NCBI GenBank assembly: GCA_038502055.1 | Contig: JAXRKN010000026.1 | Coordinates: 558,001 to 622,000 of the forward strand | Length of the DNA stretch: 64,000 bases | Direction: 5' to 3' | Source of the DNA: Tanytarsus gracilentus | Taxonomy: Eukaryota; Arthropoda; Insecta; Diptera; Chironomidae | Notes under the pieces: generated by a model | Seen by the model: the letters and a program-made list of their open reading frames with translations, nothing else | Databases searched by the model: none | Told to the model about the DNA's origin: nothing | Translations under genes and position numbers: made by a program | Part shown: positions 26,101-36,079 of the stretch, piece by piece | Layout: each line of letters starts with the position of its first letter | Position numbering within the stretch: the stretch's first letter is position 1

Positions 26101-29100
26101 TTTTATTTATTAAACACGCACTTGCTTCCATGTTGGTGCAAAGTGTTGGGAAACAAAAAAAGAGTGGCTCTCAATGAATTTGTAGTTAAACTCATGTATT
26201 TTTTATTAGATGTACGTGTTTGACTCAACCGAGAAAAAGAAATAAATTTACTGCTGTTATAGGCCATTAAAACGTTTTAAAAAAAGTTTACAGTATATTC
26301 TCTCTATATCGTTTCTGTTGCATTCATGCATTTGTAATTGCCCATATATCAATTCACATCGATTGCTTTTATTTACTCTGTTCGCCTTAGTTTTTTTTTC
26401 GCGAAACAAATTTTTTCATTCTCGCTCGTCTTCCTCTTTTCTTAAAATCTTAATTTTACGACTTTTCGAGCTCTCAAAACATTTAGCGCGGAATTACTCG
26501 AAATAAATTCTTTAGTCAGCTCACACGGGCAAAATTTAAAATGTATGATGCCATAATTCACGAATATTCTATTTTACCATGGTCAAAATTCCAAAAGGGC
26601 CATAAAGAGTTTTGAAAAATGTATTTCGAGTAAGAATTGCAAGCACATAACTTTTTTTTCGAAAGAAAATGCGCAGTGGATTTGCTCTCAAAATTTACGA
26701 TCGAATTTCATGTTTTAATTCTTTCATTTCTCTTTCAACTCTAAACTTTATGGTCTTTTGCTGCAGTCCACAAATCGTCGGAAAGAAAGAAAGCTGAAGA
26801 ATTTTTCACTCCTCATTTCGTTTTCGCTCCTGAAAAATGGGAAAAAAGTTCACACGAATGCAAAAATCGCAAGGCGGACATAAAAAAATTACAAGTGCTT
26901 GTAAAAGTAATTCATGCAAGGCAGCCACTGGAGAAATAATGCCATATAAACACATAGCCAAATAAATAATGGTAACAAATAGCAAAAAGCTATTATACAT
27001 CATGCAACTAGATGAAAAATCGTAGCACCGAGGCATTAATATGCTATTCAAATTGCTCTGTTGCCTTTTCACACACCATAAGAACGGAGGCATTATTAAT
27101 CATATTATTTTCATACACACTTGAACGTAAGAACTTCAACAATCTCTCACTGGAGGTGGTCGCTCCGGCTCTTTCTTAACACACAAAAGGAACTCGAGAA
27201 CAATAGCAATAATAAGTTTTTATATTGCTCCTTTTGTGTACATGCTTTCTATATTTATGTGTATGATAAAACAACAGTTTCTGTTTCTCTACCCCGATTG
27301 TGTTGTAAAAGTTTTTCCCTTAATCAAATCTTTGATCACAAGTGAGGTTTGAGATTGATTGAAAGTAGTAAAACTAAACTTAATTAAACTAACTTTAAAG
27401 AAAATATTATTGTAGACTTTCGATCCGTAAAAATTTAAGTCAAATATAAAATTTATTCTTAAGTTCAAAATTTGATCTTAAAATTTATCCTAAAGTTCAA
27501 AATTTGATCTTAAAATTTATCCTAAAGTTCAAACTAAACCTCGTCACATTTCAAAACTTCTTAATGACGTTAGCTCTTTATATTTCTACAATGGTTGTAA
27601 ACTGCCCTGCTCACTCACACGATAACTGCACTCTCATTGTTTTTCGAATGCATTCATGATTTTCGTTTATCTTTTTTTATATTCTCTCCACTTCGGATTG
27701 GATAATTTCATGCTTTTTTTTGCCACCATTTCGCTGTTGAAATTTTATCGACGGTCCGTAGGCGAAGTGCGGCTTGCCTTCTTTTTCTTATAAACGAATA
27801 CAATAGGCGCTCTTTTATATACCCGATCGAACCTCTTAAGATCGATGGTCATACGGTGAAGTGTAGTGGCGTCTCTTACAAAAGCTAATTATAATCGAAT
27901 GACAATGCAAAAAATTACCTTCTCATTTTTTTTCTTGTACTTCTTTTATTCTCTGCTTTTCGGCTTATTTAATCCCGAATGATTTTCAGTTTTTTTTCTT
28001 CTTTATTTTCATTGCTTCATCTCGCCATGGTTTATTTTGTAATTGATGAAATATCCGAAAACAACAAAATATACCTCCTTCTGTAGGCAGATGAAAAGAA
28101 CTTCTCATGACGTTTGTGTTTTTAAGGACGCTGTAAATTTCTTGCTTAATAAGCTCATCTCCCAGTTATTACCATGTTCATTCTCTTTTATGATGTAATT
28201 AATACGACACGTGACGACGAGTGGAAAAATAAGCTGAAAATTGTAAAAAAATGTCAAGGAGGCAAATTGCGTAAGAAGGAGGTGGAATCGAAAGAGATTA
28301 CCATGCTGATCTGATAAGTGAGGGAAAAAGTTTCTACGCACAAGGACGCCATAAAATGTCGAGAACTTGCTTATCTAATCATGCTTCTGAATTTAATTTC
28401 ATTCCCATAAAGTAACTTGTAACTTAATCTAGAAAAGGGCATCGAAGAAAAAATTTATGAAAATTATTTCTAGACCTTTTTTCTTTTGATATTTAGATTT
28501 TTCTTCAGGTTTGCAATCTATATTTAAATTTTCTTAATAGATTGTTGGAAATATTTTTGCATAACAAAATTTATGAAAAGACCCTCGAGGGGAAATTTTT
28601 TATGTTTCTTTTTCATAAACCACCATCAAGTCAGAATGAACCGAGTCAACAGGAGGTCTCTCAGTTTTTTTTACTTCACCGACCCACCGACTCATTTCCC
28701 TCTTTTTAGCGTAACCCACAAAGTGGTGTAACGCTTATATGCTCGTGATTCCGTCCGTCCGTCCGTCCGTCCGTCTGTCCGTCCGTCCGTCCGTCCGTCC
28801 GTCCGTCTGCACAAGCGAGATCTCGGTCCCTGGACCAGCTAGAGACTTCTAGTTTTCGCCAGATGGTAGCTCTTAGGGTCTATATGTGCAGGCACTGACT
28901 ATTTTTTGAGTCATGACCTATGGTCGTGCCATGGACGGCCATAACGTCCATTTTTCATACAAATTTTTTCTTATATGGCTTCATGGGTATCGTTGAACTC
29001 GTGATTGGACCAGAAATCGTTGGCATTGATTCGTAACTTGACCAGGAATCGATTGACATACATGATTTTTCGAGTCGTGACCTATGGTCGTGCCACAGAC

Positions 29101-31816
29101 AGCCAAAATGTCCATTTTTCAGAACTATGGCTTCATGGGTATCGTTGAACTCGTGATTGGACCAGGAATCGATTGATATAGATGATTTTTGAGGAATGTC
29201 CATCATGGCCGGCCAGCAGTGCCACGGACAGCCAAAATGTCCATTTTTCAGAAATATGGCTTCATGTATCTCGTTGAACTCGTAATTGGACCAGGAATCG
29301 AATGGCATTTATCTAAGTGTGCCACGGAAGCCTCCCTAATCTCAACTCGACCAAATTAACATTTTTATAATTAATGGCGGCAGTAGTGCCACGGACAGCC
29401 AAAATGTCCATTTTTCCGTTGAACTCGTAATTGGACCAGGAATCTAATGACATAGACGATTTTTGAGGAATGGTCGAACAGGACTGCCACGGACAGCCAA
29501 AGTGTCCGGATTGACTTAAACTCATTTTTTATGCACTTGATTTTCAAACACTGATCTGTTACAAGTGGGTTACGCGGCAACACCCACGTGTGGGTTTTGA
29601 AACATTTTTTTATTCATTGGAACATCAGAAAAAAAACATTTCAAAAAAGAATGAAAGAGAATAACGTCAGTCTGTCGACACCGCCTTCCCACAAGACTTC
29701 ACGTTGCGTAGCATTTTACACTCTGTAACATCATGTTTGCATGTTTATAGCTTTTCTCTCTTCATTGGATCATCTTTATCGTTACGAATTTTATTCAGTT
29801 ACAATTTCATTTTCTTGCGTATTTATCGGACCATGAAGCGACAAGATAATTTTATTAAGTCTTTTTTTCTCTGTGACTCGCAAACGACTGACTAAAAAAA
29901 TTCTAAATTCTCGAGAAACAGCAAAATTCTCTCCACCGATATCAAGCGATTATCATTCAAATTATTAATAAAAAGAAGTTTTTTTTATGAATGGATCAAA
30001 GAGTCTGGACGTTTATGAGTGCAATAAAAATTATCATCATACATTTCCTTTTGATGATTTCGGTCGGTGGAACTTTATTATTTAAATATTCGTTCTTTTC
30101 TGTGTCTTTCTCTCCTTTCTCGAGAAAATGTCTTTTGTTGAAAAGTTTGAGAATAAATTTATTATTTATTTGCTCATTTTGATGTCATAAGCGATATTCA
30201 TTAGGCTATTTTACGAGTTTCGATGAGATGCGTTTACAGACTTAATTATCGAGGATTATCACCTGCACGAAGTTTTTGTTTTTATTAGAGGATTAGTTTC
30301 AAGTTCTCTCTCGCTCAACTAAACGAGCAACTCTTTTTTTATTGATTCAATGCCGAAACGATCTTCGGACACCGCCGTGGTCAAGTCGAACATTTATGAT
30401 GAAACTATAAAAAAAGTATTTTTAAGCATAAAATTACACTTAAAAAGAATGCGACGATAAAAATGTCGAACATATATTTTTTTCATAATTTACAGTTTTA
30501 TACCCATTGTGTCCGATGTGGATACATCCACGAGAAGAATTTCACCGTACGAGTGGCTAAAAGCGATAAAAATCATATTTTATTGACAATGAAGTCACCA
30601 TAAGATCTTTTTGAAGAAAAACACGATTTTTTGGGCTTTTTCAAGGGGATGAAAATTAAACCGAAAAAATTATTGATCACCAGTTTAAATTCAAGAATTT
30701 TTAGATGCCAAAACTTTGTGAGCACTTTCAAAAAATGGACTAAAAATTTATTTAAAAAAATTACATAAAAAGTTGCCAACCATTTTAAAATCCACCTCCC
30801 ATCAATTAAACATTCCTTTTTCTACATTTTAACGATGAACTTTTAAACCACATCAACGACATGTGATTTTTATGCAGAAATAAATTCATAAAAACGCCTT
30901 CAACTCGCATGATTTATAAGGAGTCGAATACTTTAACCCTCCTCAGCTCAACTTCACCATAAAAATTCGAGATTGGCTAAAAAATCTCATATCAAATGTA
31001 ACAATGTTACAAAAGACATATTTTATGTGTAAATATAAATTTATTTGAGAGAAGAGGCCACAGAGCAGCTAAAAAATCATAAATTCAGTGGTTTCATGTA
31101 CACAACGCAGCACTTAGTCAATATTGTGTGAACACAAAGGCAAATTTTATTGCTTGGAATTTTTTTTTCAAGATTCATATATTGAACAAAATAAAATATG
31201 TGAAATTTTTGGTTGACTACCGAATTTACGTTCGTGCGTGATATGAAAAATTTCATTAAAATTCAAATTTATTAAAAATTCTTAATTTAATTTAAAGGTT
31301 TGGTTCCAAAATAAGAGATCAAAAGAGCGTCGGCTAAAGCAACTTACCAGCATGGGACGAGGTCCATTCTTTGGCGGATCAAGGAAGATGCGAGGCTTCC
31401 CAATGAACCTTTCGCCCGGCGGTCTCGATGAACCCGGATTTCCTTACTTCGCAAGTGATAAATTTGATTTCGGCTATGGTGGACCACCTTTTCATCCTCA
31501 CGACTCGCCATTCTTCCCCGGCCATCCACCACCCGGAATGCCTTTCAATCCCTCAGGTAAATATTTTTTTGCTTAGAATATTTTATACAAAATTAATAAA
31601 GAAATCTTTTTCAATATAGCACCGATGGATCATTCAGGCTCGATGCCTATGGTCAACGATTTCGGAGGGATGACGCCCGAAGCGAGTTTTCTCAATCAAC
31701 CAAATGGACCGCCAGTGGCCGGCGCCAATCCCTCCGATCGACCCAACTCACCCGAATTCATGTCCACTGGAAATTTCTCCGAAAATTCAAATATCAATGA
31801 GGGTCTCGTTTGGTAA
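11103..31816 (+). CDS. Lim1: LIM-homeobox transcription factor Lim1 (LHX1/LHX5 type)
   Basis: This is a nuclear LIM-homeodomain factor that patterns neurons and appendages and binds the LIM co-factor Chip/LDB. The coding exons are 11103-11145, 14444-14636, 15935-16158, 22659-22831, 22890-23108, 31298-31556 and 31620-31816. Phases match throughout and give 435 residues. LIM1 (residues 26-76) has all eight ligands: C26, C29, H47, C50, C53, C56, C73, D76. LIM2 (from C85) has C85, C88, H107, C110, C113, C116 and C136, but its final Asp is displaced by a small tandem duplication. An acidic Ser-rich linker follows, then a homeodomain at 239-298, with RRGPRTTIKAKQLE at its start, W48, Q50 and N51 intact, and Lys at position 52 where Arg is usual. 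The C-terminus is rich in Gly, Pro and Phe and ends GLVW. The first exon encodes MAFGSVLGHNQHNI and was chosen because its phase fits and it lies in a GC-richer block; a different first exon is possible. Confidence 0.93.
11146..14443 (+). other. Lim1 intron 1
   Basis: The intron starts at donor GGTATA after the first coding exon and ends at a pyrimidine-rich acceptor (CTTATTTAG). It is 3.3 kb of AT-rich sequence. No second gene or clear repeat was recognised. Reading on from the acceptor upstream gives an open frame from 14365, but that is intron sequence. Confidence 0.7.
14637..15934 (+). other. Lim1 intron 2
   Basis: This 1.3 kb intron separates the two LIM-domain exons, with donor GGTGAGT and acceptor TTTCACAG. 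I saw no gene or repeat in it. Confidence 0.75.
16159..22658 (+). other. Lim1 intron 3
   Basis: This 6.5 kb intron lies between the LIM2 exon and the acidic-linker exon. It holds a short CAG run near 16783-16796 and an inverted repeat at 19226-19277 in a GC-richer patch. Many short open frames occur on both strands without supporting features. I see no nested gene. Confidence 0.7.
19226..19277. repeat. Inverted repeat in GC-richer patch of Lim1 intron 3
   Basis: TCACGATAG at 19226-19234 is mirrored exactly by CTATCGTGA at 19269-19277, and a further CTATCG lies between them. The surrounding 60 bases are clearly less AT-rich than the intron. It could be a regulatory element. No function is shown. 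Confidence 0.45.
27449..27534. repeat. 32-base tandem repeat, about 2.7 copies
   Basis: Copies begin at 27449, 27481 and 27513 (partial) and share the core TAAAGTTCAAAATTTGATCT. Copies two and three are identical over their overlap, and copy one differs at a few bases, so the expansion looks recent. Confidence 0.85.
28709..29600. mobile_element. Non-autonomous element, Helentron/DINE-1-like, with CCGT microsatellite and tandem repeats
   Basis: The left end has GCGTAACCCAC at 28709-28719 and the right end has its exact reverse complement GTGGGTTACGC at 29565-29575. The left copy also folds on itself with the nearby GTGGTGTAACGC. A second hairpin ACCCACGTGTGGGT follows the right repeat at 29582-29595. 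Between the ends lie a (CCGT)14 tract and about five diverged tandem units of 98-167 bases, each carrying TGCCACGGACAGCC-like cores (starts near 28927, 29091, 29220, 29387, 29485). Subterminal inverted repeats, a tetranucleotide tract, tandem units and a 3' hairpin together are the known layout of non-autonomous Helentrons. No transposase or Rep/helicase frame is present. The exact ends and any target site duplication are not resolved. Confidence 0.6.
28751..28806. repeat. (CCGT)14 microsatellite
   Basis: There are fourteen tetranucleotide units, one of them CTGT, directly inside the left end of the mobile element. The same GTCY-type tract occurs in DINE-1 elements of Drosophila. Confidence 0.95.
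30496..30600 (+). other. Exon-like open block in Lim1 intron 4
   Basis: An acceptor-like AATTTACAG at 30487-30495 is followed by 35 open codons ending in TAA. This is in the phase that would continue the Lim1 exon ending at 23108. The peptide begins FYTHCVRCG and includes IHEKNFTVRVA, which resembles the first half-finger of an Islet-type LIM domain. A different frame of the same DNA encodes SPYEWLK, like a Caudal hexapeptide, so at least one of these resemblances is chance. It could be a decayed exon, an alternative terminal exon or coincidence. Confidence 0.2.
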
Positions 31817-32003
31817 AATTTAATGAGAGATCGATTTCTACACTTTAACATCAAATTGGAGCATGACGAAGAACTTTGATGAAAAAACAATTATTGTGGG
31901 TCAAACCTGTGGCTTCAATGATAGAAAATCGATATGTATGGCAGCAAAGAAAAAAGTAAAGAAGAAGAAAAAGCGTAAATCATAAACTTCATAAAAAAAA
32001 TTA

Positions 32004-32009
32004 AATAAA
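32004..32009 (+). terminator. Lim1 poly(A) signal
   Basis: An AATAAA lies about 190 bases after the Lim1 stop at 31814-31816, the first good hexamer downstream. Confidence 0.6.
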
Positions 32010-32019
32010 AGCGCATTAA

Positions 32020-35000
32020 ACAAACATGCAAATTAATTGAATTAATCGCATTAAGTCGCGCAAAACCAAAGGCTCAAAATCGACTTTTATAGTTCGCCGA
32101 ATTAATTGTTTCGATGTGGGAAACTAATTTTTTGTTCGCAAGAATTCGAAGAGGAAAGAAATGAGGAAAAAACTTTACTAAGCAAATCGAGAAACAGTGA
32201 AACGTCAACGTAATGCTATGTGTGACTTATTGCTTGAAATGCTTATTCGATTAATCAATTAGTTGTTCATGATTTACGAACAAACAAATAGTTTTTTTCT
32301 CCCTCTCGCGTTTTACTTCGTTTCTTACTGATAACAACTGAAACACATTTTTACTGATATGAGAAAATTTATTTCTATTTTTCTTCTCTTAATTAGTGGA
32401 TGACCAGTGGGATGGACGTTTGAAAATTTTCTTTGTGTGAGAAAAATTAAAAAGATTTAAATTAAATTTTTATTTGGATTTAAAATTATTTTTATTTAAA
32501 TCCAAAGAAATTTAATTTAGTTTAGTTTTTAAACACATTTTAACTCCTGAAAATCTAAGAGTAAAATTAAAATTTCTAATGTCCACACCCACTGGATTTT
32601 GTAAATAAAAAGAAACCTTAAAATGTGTCAGTTGAAATTTATTACAAATTTGATTTTAAGCAACATGAATCAGTTAAAAATGAAAAATGTTTCGAATGAG
32701 GTGACGAGGACAAACAATATCAAACTTTAACGCATTAGAAAATAAATTTAGTGTACATAAATAAAAGTTTTAAGGAATGTAATATTAGAAATCGTCATTC
32801 TACAATCGTTTAATGAAAAATTAATTAGAGACACACTCATATGAATACATTCTTGTGAATTAATCATTTAAAATACATAAGAATTAGTGAAAAATTGCTA
32901 TGAAGCAGAAAAGGGAAAAAATTAACAGCTCAATAAAACCTTTATCAAAAAATTAGAAATTTAACATTTTTTAAATAAGAAAATTTTCAGAATACTCCAA
33001 TTCAACATGAAAAATTGACACTTCAAGAATAATAACTCAGCAAGGTGTCATAAACTAACAGATTTCCTCAACCCCTCAAAACTCTTGATTTACTTTTGAT
33101 GATTATTTGATTTCATAATAATGAAATTGACTTCAATTTTTGATGCACCCTCAAACTCATTCTCGCATCTGGTGACATTTCTGTCCGATGTGGGATTAAA
33201 CGAAAGGAGGAGAAATAAAATGTAACAATTGCAAATTGCCCAGTTTATATTTTCAACACAAATTACAAAAATTATTGATGTTGCAAGTGGTTTGAAAAGT
33301 TATCATTTTGTGTTTGAAAAATTAGAGCGATTTATGAAATTGGCCTCATAATTTTTTTTGGCAGCATAAAAGAATTTAATAAAATCAACCCAAAAACTGA
33401 TCATATTTTTCTAATCTAGAATTAAGTCAAGAGAGAGATCTGCGAAAGTAGGTTGGTACCGTTATAATGGCCTATGCATGTGTGTCCAATCGTTATCGAT
33501 AATGCACATGTTGTAATTTTTTTACAGCACGGAATTTTCCTTATCGCAATGAAATTGCAATTCGCTTTGATATTCACCGCTAAATCAAAACCGCTGTTGC
33601 ATGAATTATTTACATCGCCGTCCAACATTTTTTTCTCTCCTTTTGTTATAAAGTTTAAAGCAGCATAAAACTGACCTTTCTTTTGTGATGCACGGTGTTT
33701 TTTAAAAAACTTTATGTGTACTCTAAAAATGCAATAGTCAACAGTTTATCATTAGCGAGGTAAGTACACATTATAAACATGCCATTAGCGCTCACACCCT
33801 CAATCAATTTTTTTTTGTTTTCCTCTCTAATTATCTCACTACCTGTTGACGTACTTTATTTACATCGAAAACTATAAATTTACATGAAATTACATCAAGG
33901 ACACTTTTGCGTTTGATCAGAAGCAGTTGTGAAAATAAAATATAGAATAAACATTATTTTTCATCACGCACATTATTCAGTCAATTATTGAAGTAAAAAA
34001 TTTCTTTATTAAAACAATTTTGGGGTGTAGGTAAATCCCTAATTGTTTAGATTCATCGGCAATGTGTTGTGGAAGTTTATGATAACGATAATTGATTCCG
34101 TACACGAAACACCTCATTGCATTGTATCAAATTAATGTTTTGCGTGTATGAAGTTGAGAGTGATAGATAAGTGAAGTTGAGTTGAGACTTATTAAAATTA
34201 AATTGTTTGTAAATTAGAAATGTGCAATTTTTTATTAATTGAATAAAAATATTTTTCAGCGTTTTATTGAAAAATACTTTTATTGAAAGAAAGGGATTTT
34301 TAAAAATATCTTTTGAATTAATTTGAGACTTCAAAATTAATTTTAAAAAATATCTTTTTGTTGACTCTTAAAATAATGACAGAAAAATTATCATCGGCAT
34401 ATTTCAAAAAGCAATTTTATAATAAACGAAAATTTCCACCAAATTGGAGCTCATTTTCATTTCAGAGTGGATTAAAATGAAAAATCTCTTTTATATGCAT
34501 GAGGAAAATTGCTCATAAATTCACGATGATATCTTCTGAAAGTTTCAACCGTTCTGGAGTTTTTTTGGCAATGAAGCTAGAATTAATGTTGAAAAGTGAA
34601 AAGTGTTGCGTGAATCATGAAAATTTTGTGGCTTTTCAATTTCAAAAGTATACCTCAACTCGCCGTCGTGTGTCTTGATGTCATAAAAATTTTAAAAGAA
34701 ATATTTGATTCGTTATCTTTTGTGCTCAACAATGTTTGGTAGTTTTTATGTTTCTTTTTTCCGGGACGTTTTACTAAAACTTTAATTCTCTTTTTCCATA
34801 TATCTCATGGCTTGGAATGAAAACACCTGTACATGATGGCATGCAATGTCTAATCCGAAGTATAAAATATTTGTGCGAGAATTATTTTTAGACTCGCTAC
34901 CGTAACACACGTCGCTTGCTTCTTAATGCTATTTTACCCCATTTTAATACCTTGTTAAGTTACGACTCCACCAACAAGTTTAGTTTACTCATCGACTTGC

Positions 35001-35620
35001 TCATGTTCTCGATTTTATGTATTTTGAGCGGTGGAGGAAGGAAGTCTGCATAAACACAGAGTGCAAAGAAAGACACATAGACTGATAGATCACGTGCTCA
35101 TAAAATATGCACAATTTAAACATCAAACGATGGTGATATTCGAAAGTTACGGAAACATTTATTAGCGTTAATTTTTGCTTCCAATATTTAAAATTTCCGC
35201 GAAATTTTTTTAAATTTTTTTTGACCGTTATTAATCTCAAAATTTATTTTCAAGCTACAAATCCTCCATACACGCCAACTATTGCTCGAAAAGCGCAGAA
35301 ATAACGATTTTTAATTCACGCATTTAATACACAATATTTTATTTTATATACACCGGCTGCTTGCATGTTCTAAATATCAAAAAATTGTGCGTAGCCTTTC
35401 ATTTTTGAAGACGTGTGCAGACAAAATAGAAACGTGGAATTGACAGCTTAAAAGACATATATAAAGCGTAGACAAGGGATCGATGTTGTTTAAACGCCCA
35501 GTACTAAGACAATTGCGTGCCGACTCTAGGCCTGTCTGTCTTTGGATATGTGAAATATGTCAGAAGGAAATTTCACTGAAATGCCTTAAATACAGAAGCT
35601 ACAATGGCTTGGATTAAATT
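32020..35620. other. Intergenic region downstream of Lim1
   Basis: This is AT-rich sequence with the foldback at 32459 and a GC-richer patch at 33440-33630 that contains a palindromic DRE motif TATCGATA (33492-33499) and a nearby CCAAT. That patch has short open frames on both strands, and I cannot support a gene there. Confidence 0.5.
32459..32518. repeat. AT-rich foldback element 1
   Basis: The inner arms TTTGGATTTAAA (32473-32484) and TTTAAATCCAAA (32495-32506) are exact reverse complements, and the outer AAATTAAATTT-type arms extend the hairpin to about 60 bases. It shares the GGATTTAAAT end motif with two other foldbacks in the window. Confidence 0.7.
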
Positions 35621-35688
35621 TTTATTTTGTGCAAAGTTAATTTAACAATGAAAGTTACATGGAAAAATATTAAAATTTTCGTTGGTCT

Positions 35689-35944
35689 CTAAAAGTTTGT
35701 CTGGATCACCTTGGAAGAGGCAAAAAACATAATGAATATTACGAGGGACAAAAATAAAGCGATCTTCACACAAAGCGGCATTAGAATGGTCGAGAAGTAT
35801 CCAATGATGAGTAGAAAGCACATCAGACTGTAGGCATAAAAGATGAATTTGAAAATATCACCTCGAATTGAGATTGATCGAGCTGAAATTATATTTCTTT
35901 GAGTTACTTTAGATTTAATGACGATTTGCAAATAACTTACGCAT
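35689..35944 (-). CDS. Small two-helix membrane protein, 65 residues, unknown family
   Basis: On the minus strand the first exon ends with ATG plus one base (35944-35941), followed by donor GTAAGT. The second exon runs 35882-35689 after acceptor TTTCAG and ends TAG. The joined frame starts MPRSISIRGDIFKF and has two hydrophobic stretches at about residues 14-33 and 38-57, so a membrane hairpin is likely. An in-frame TGA lies upstream of the ATG. Support for a real gene comes from the clean 58-base intron, the good start context (GATAAAATGC), an AATAAA on the same strand at 35626-35621, and a CRE palindrome plus CCAAT-type motif upstream. I do not recognise the family. Without splicing, the frame reads back into the intron and would give a false 87-residue start. 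Confidence 0.6.
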
Positions 35945-36063
35945 TTTATCACTTGATGTTGCCAAACTTTTCCGAGTATTTATGAAATTTTGTCAATTTC
36001 TGTTTTTAAAATCTGCCAATCAAAACAAATAAAATTTTGTAAACAAACAAATTTGTTTGCAAA

Positions 36064-36071
36064 TGACGTCA
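36064..36071. promoter_or_regulatory. Palindromic CRE (TGACGTCA) upstream of the 65-residue gene
   Basis: A full CREB/ATF consensus palindrome lies 120 bases upstream of the minus-strand start codon, with a CCAAT box at 36016-36020 between them. This is consistent with a compact promoter for the small membrane-protein gene. Binding is inferred. Confidence 0.45.
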
Positions 36072-36079
36072 CAAAATAG

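Larger units (their letters stand above)
23109..31297 (+). other. Lim1 intron 4, splitting the homeodomain
   Basis: This 8.2 kb intron falls after Gln47 of the homeodomain (RVIQ|VWFQN). It contains a 32-base tandem repeat at 27449, a Helentron-like mobile element at 28709-29600 and two exon-like open blocks at 26767 and 30496. The rest is AT-rich without recognisable genes. Confidence 0.75.
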
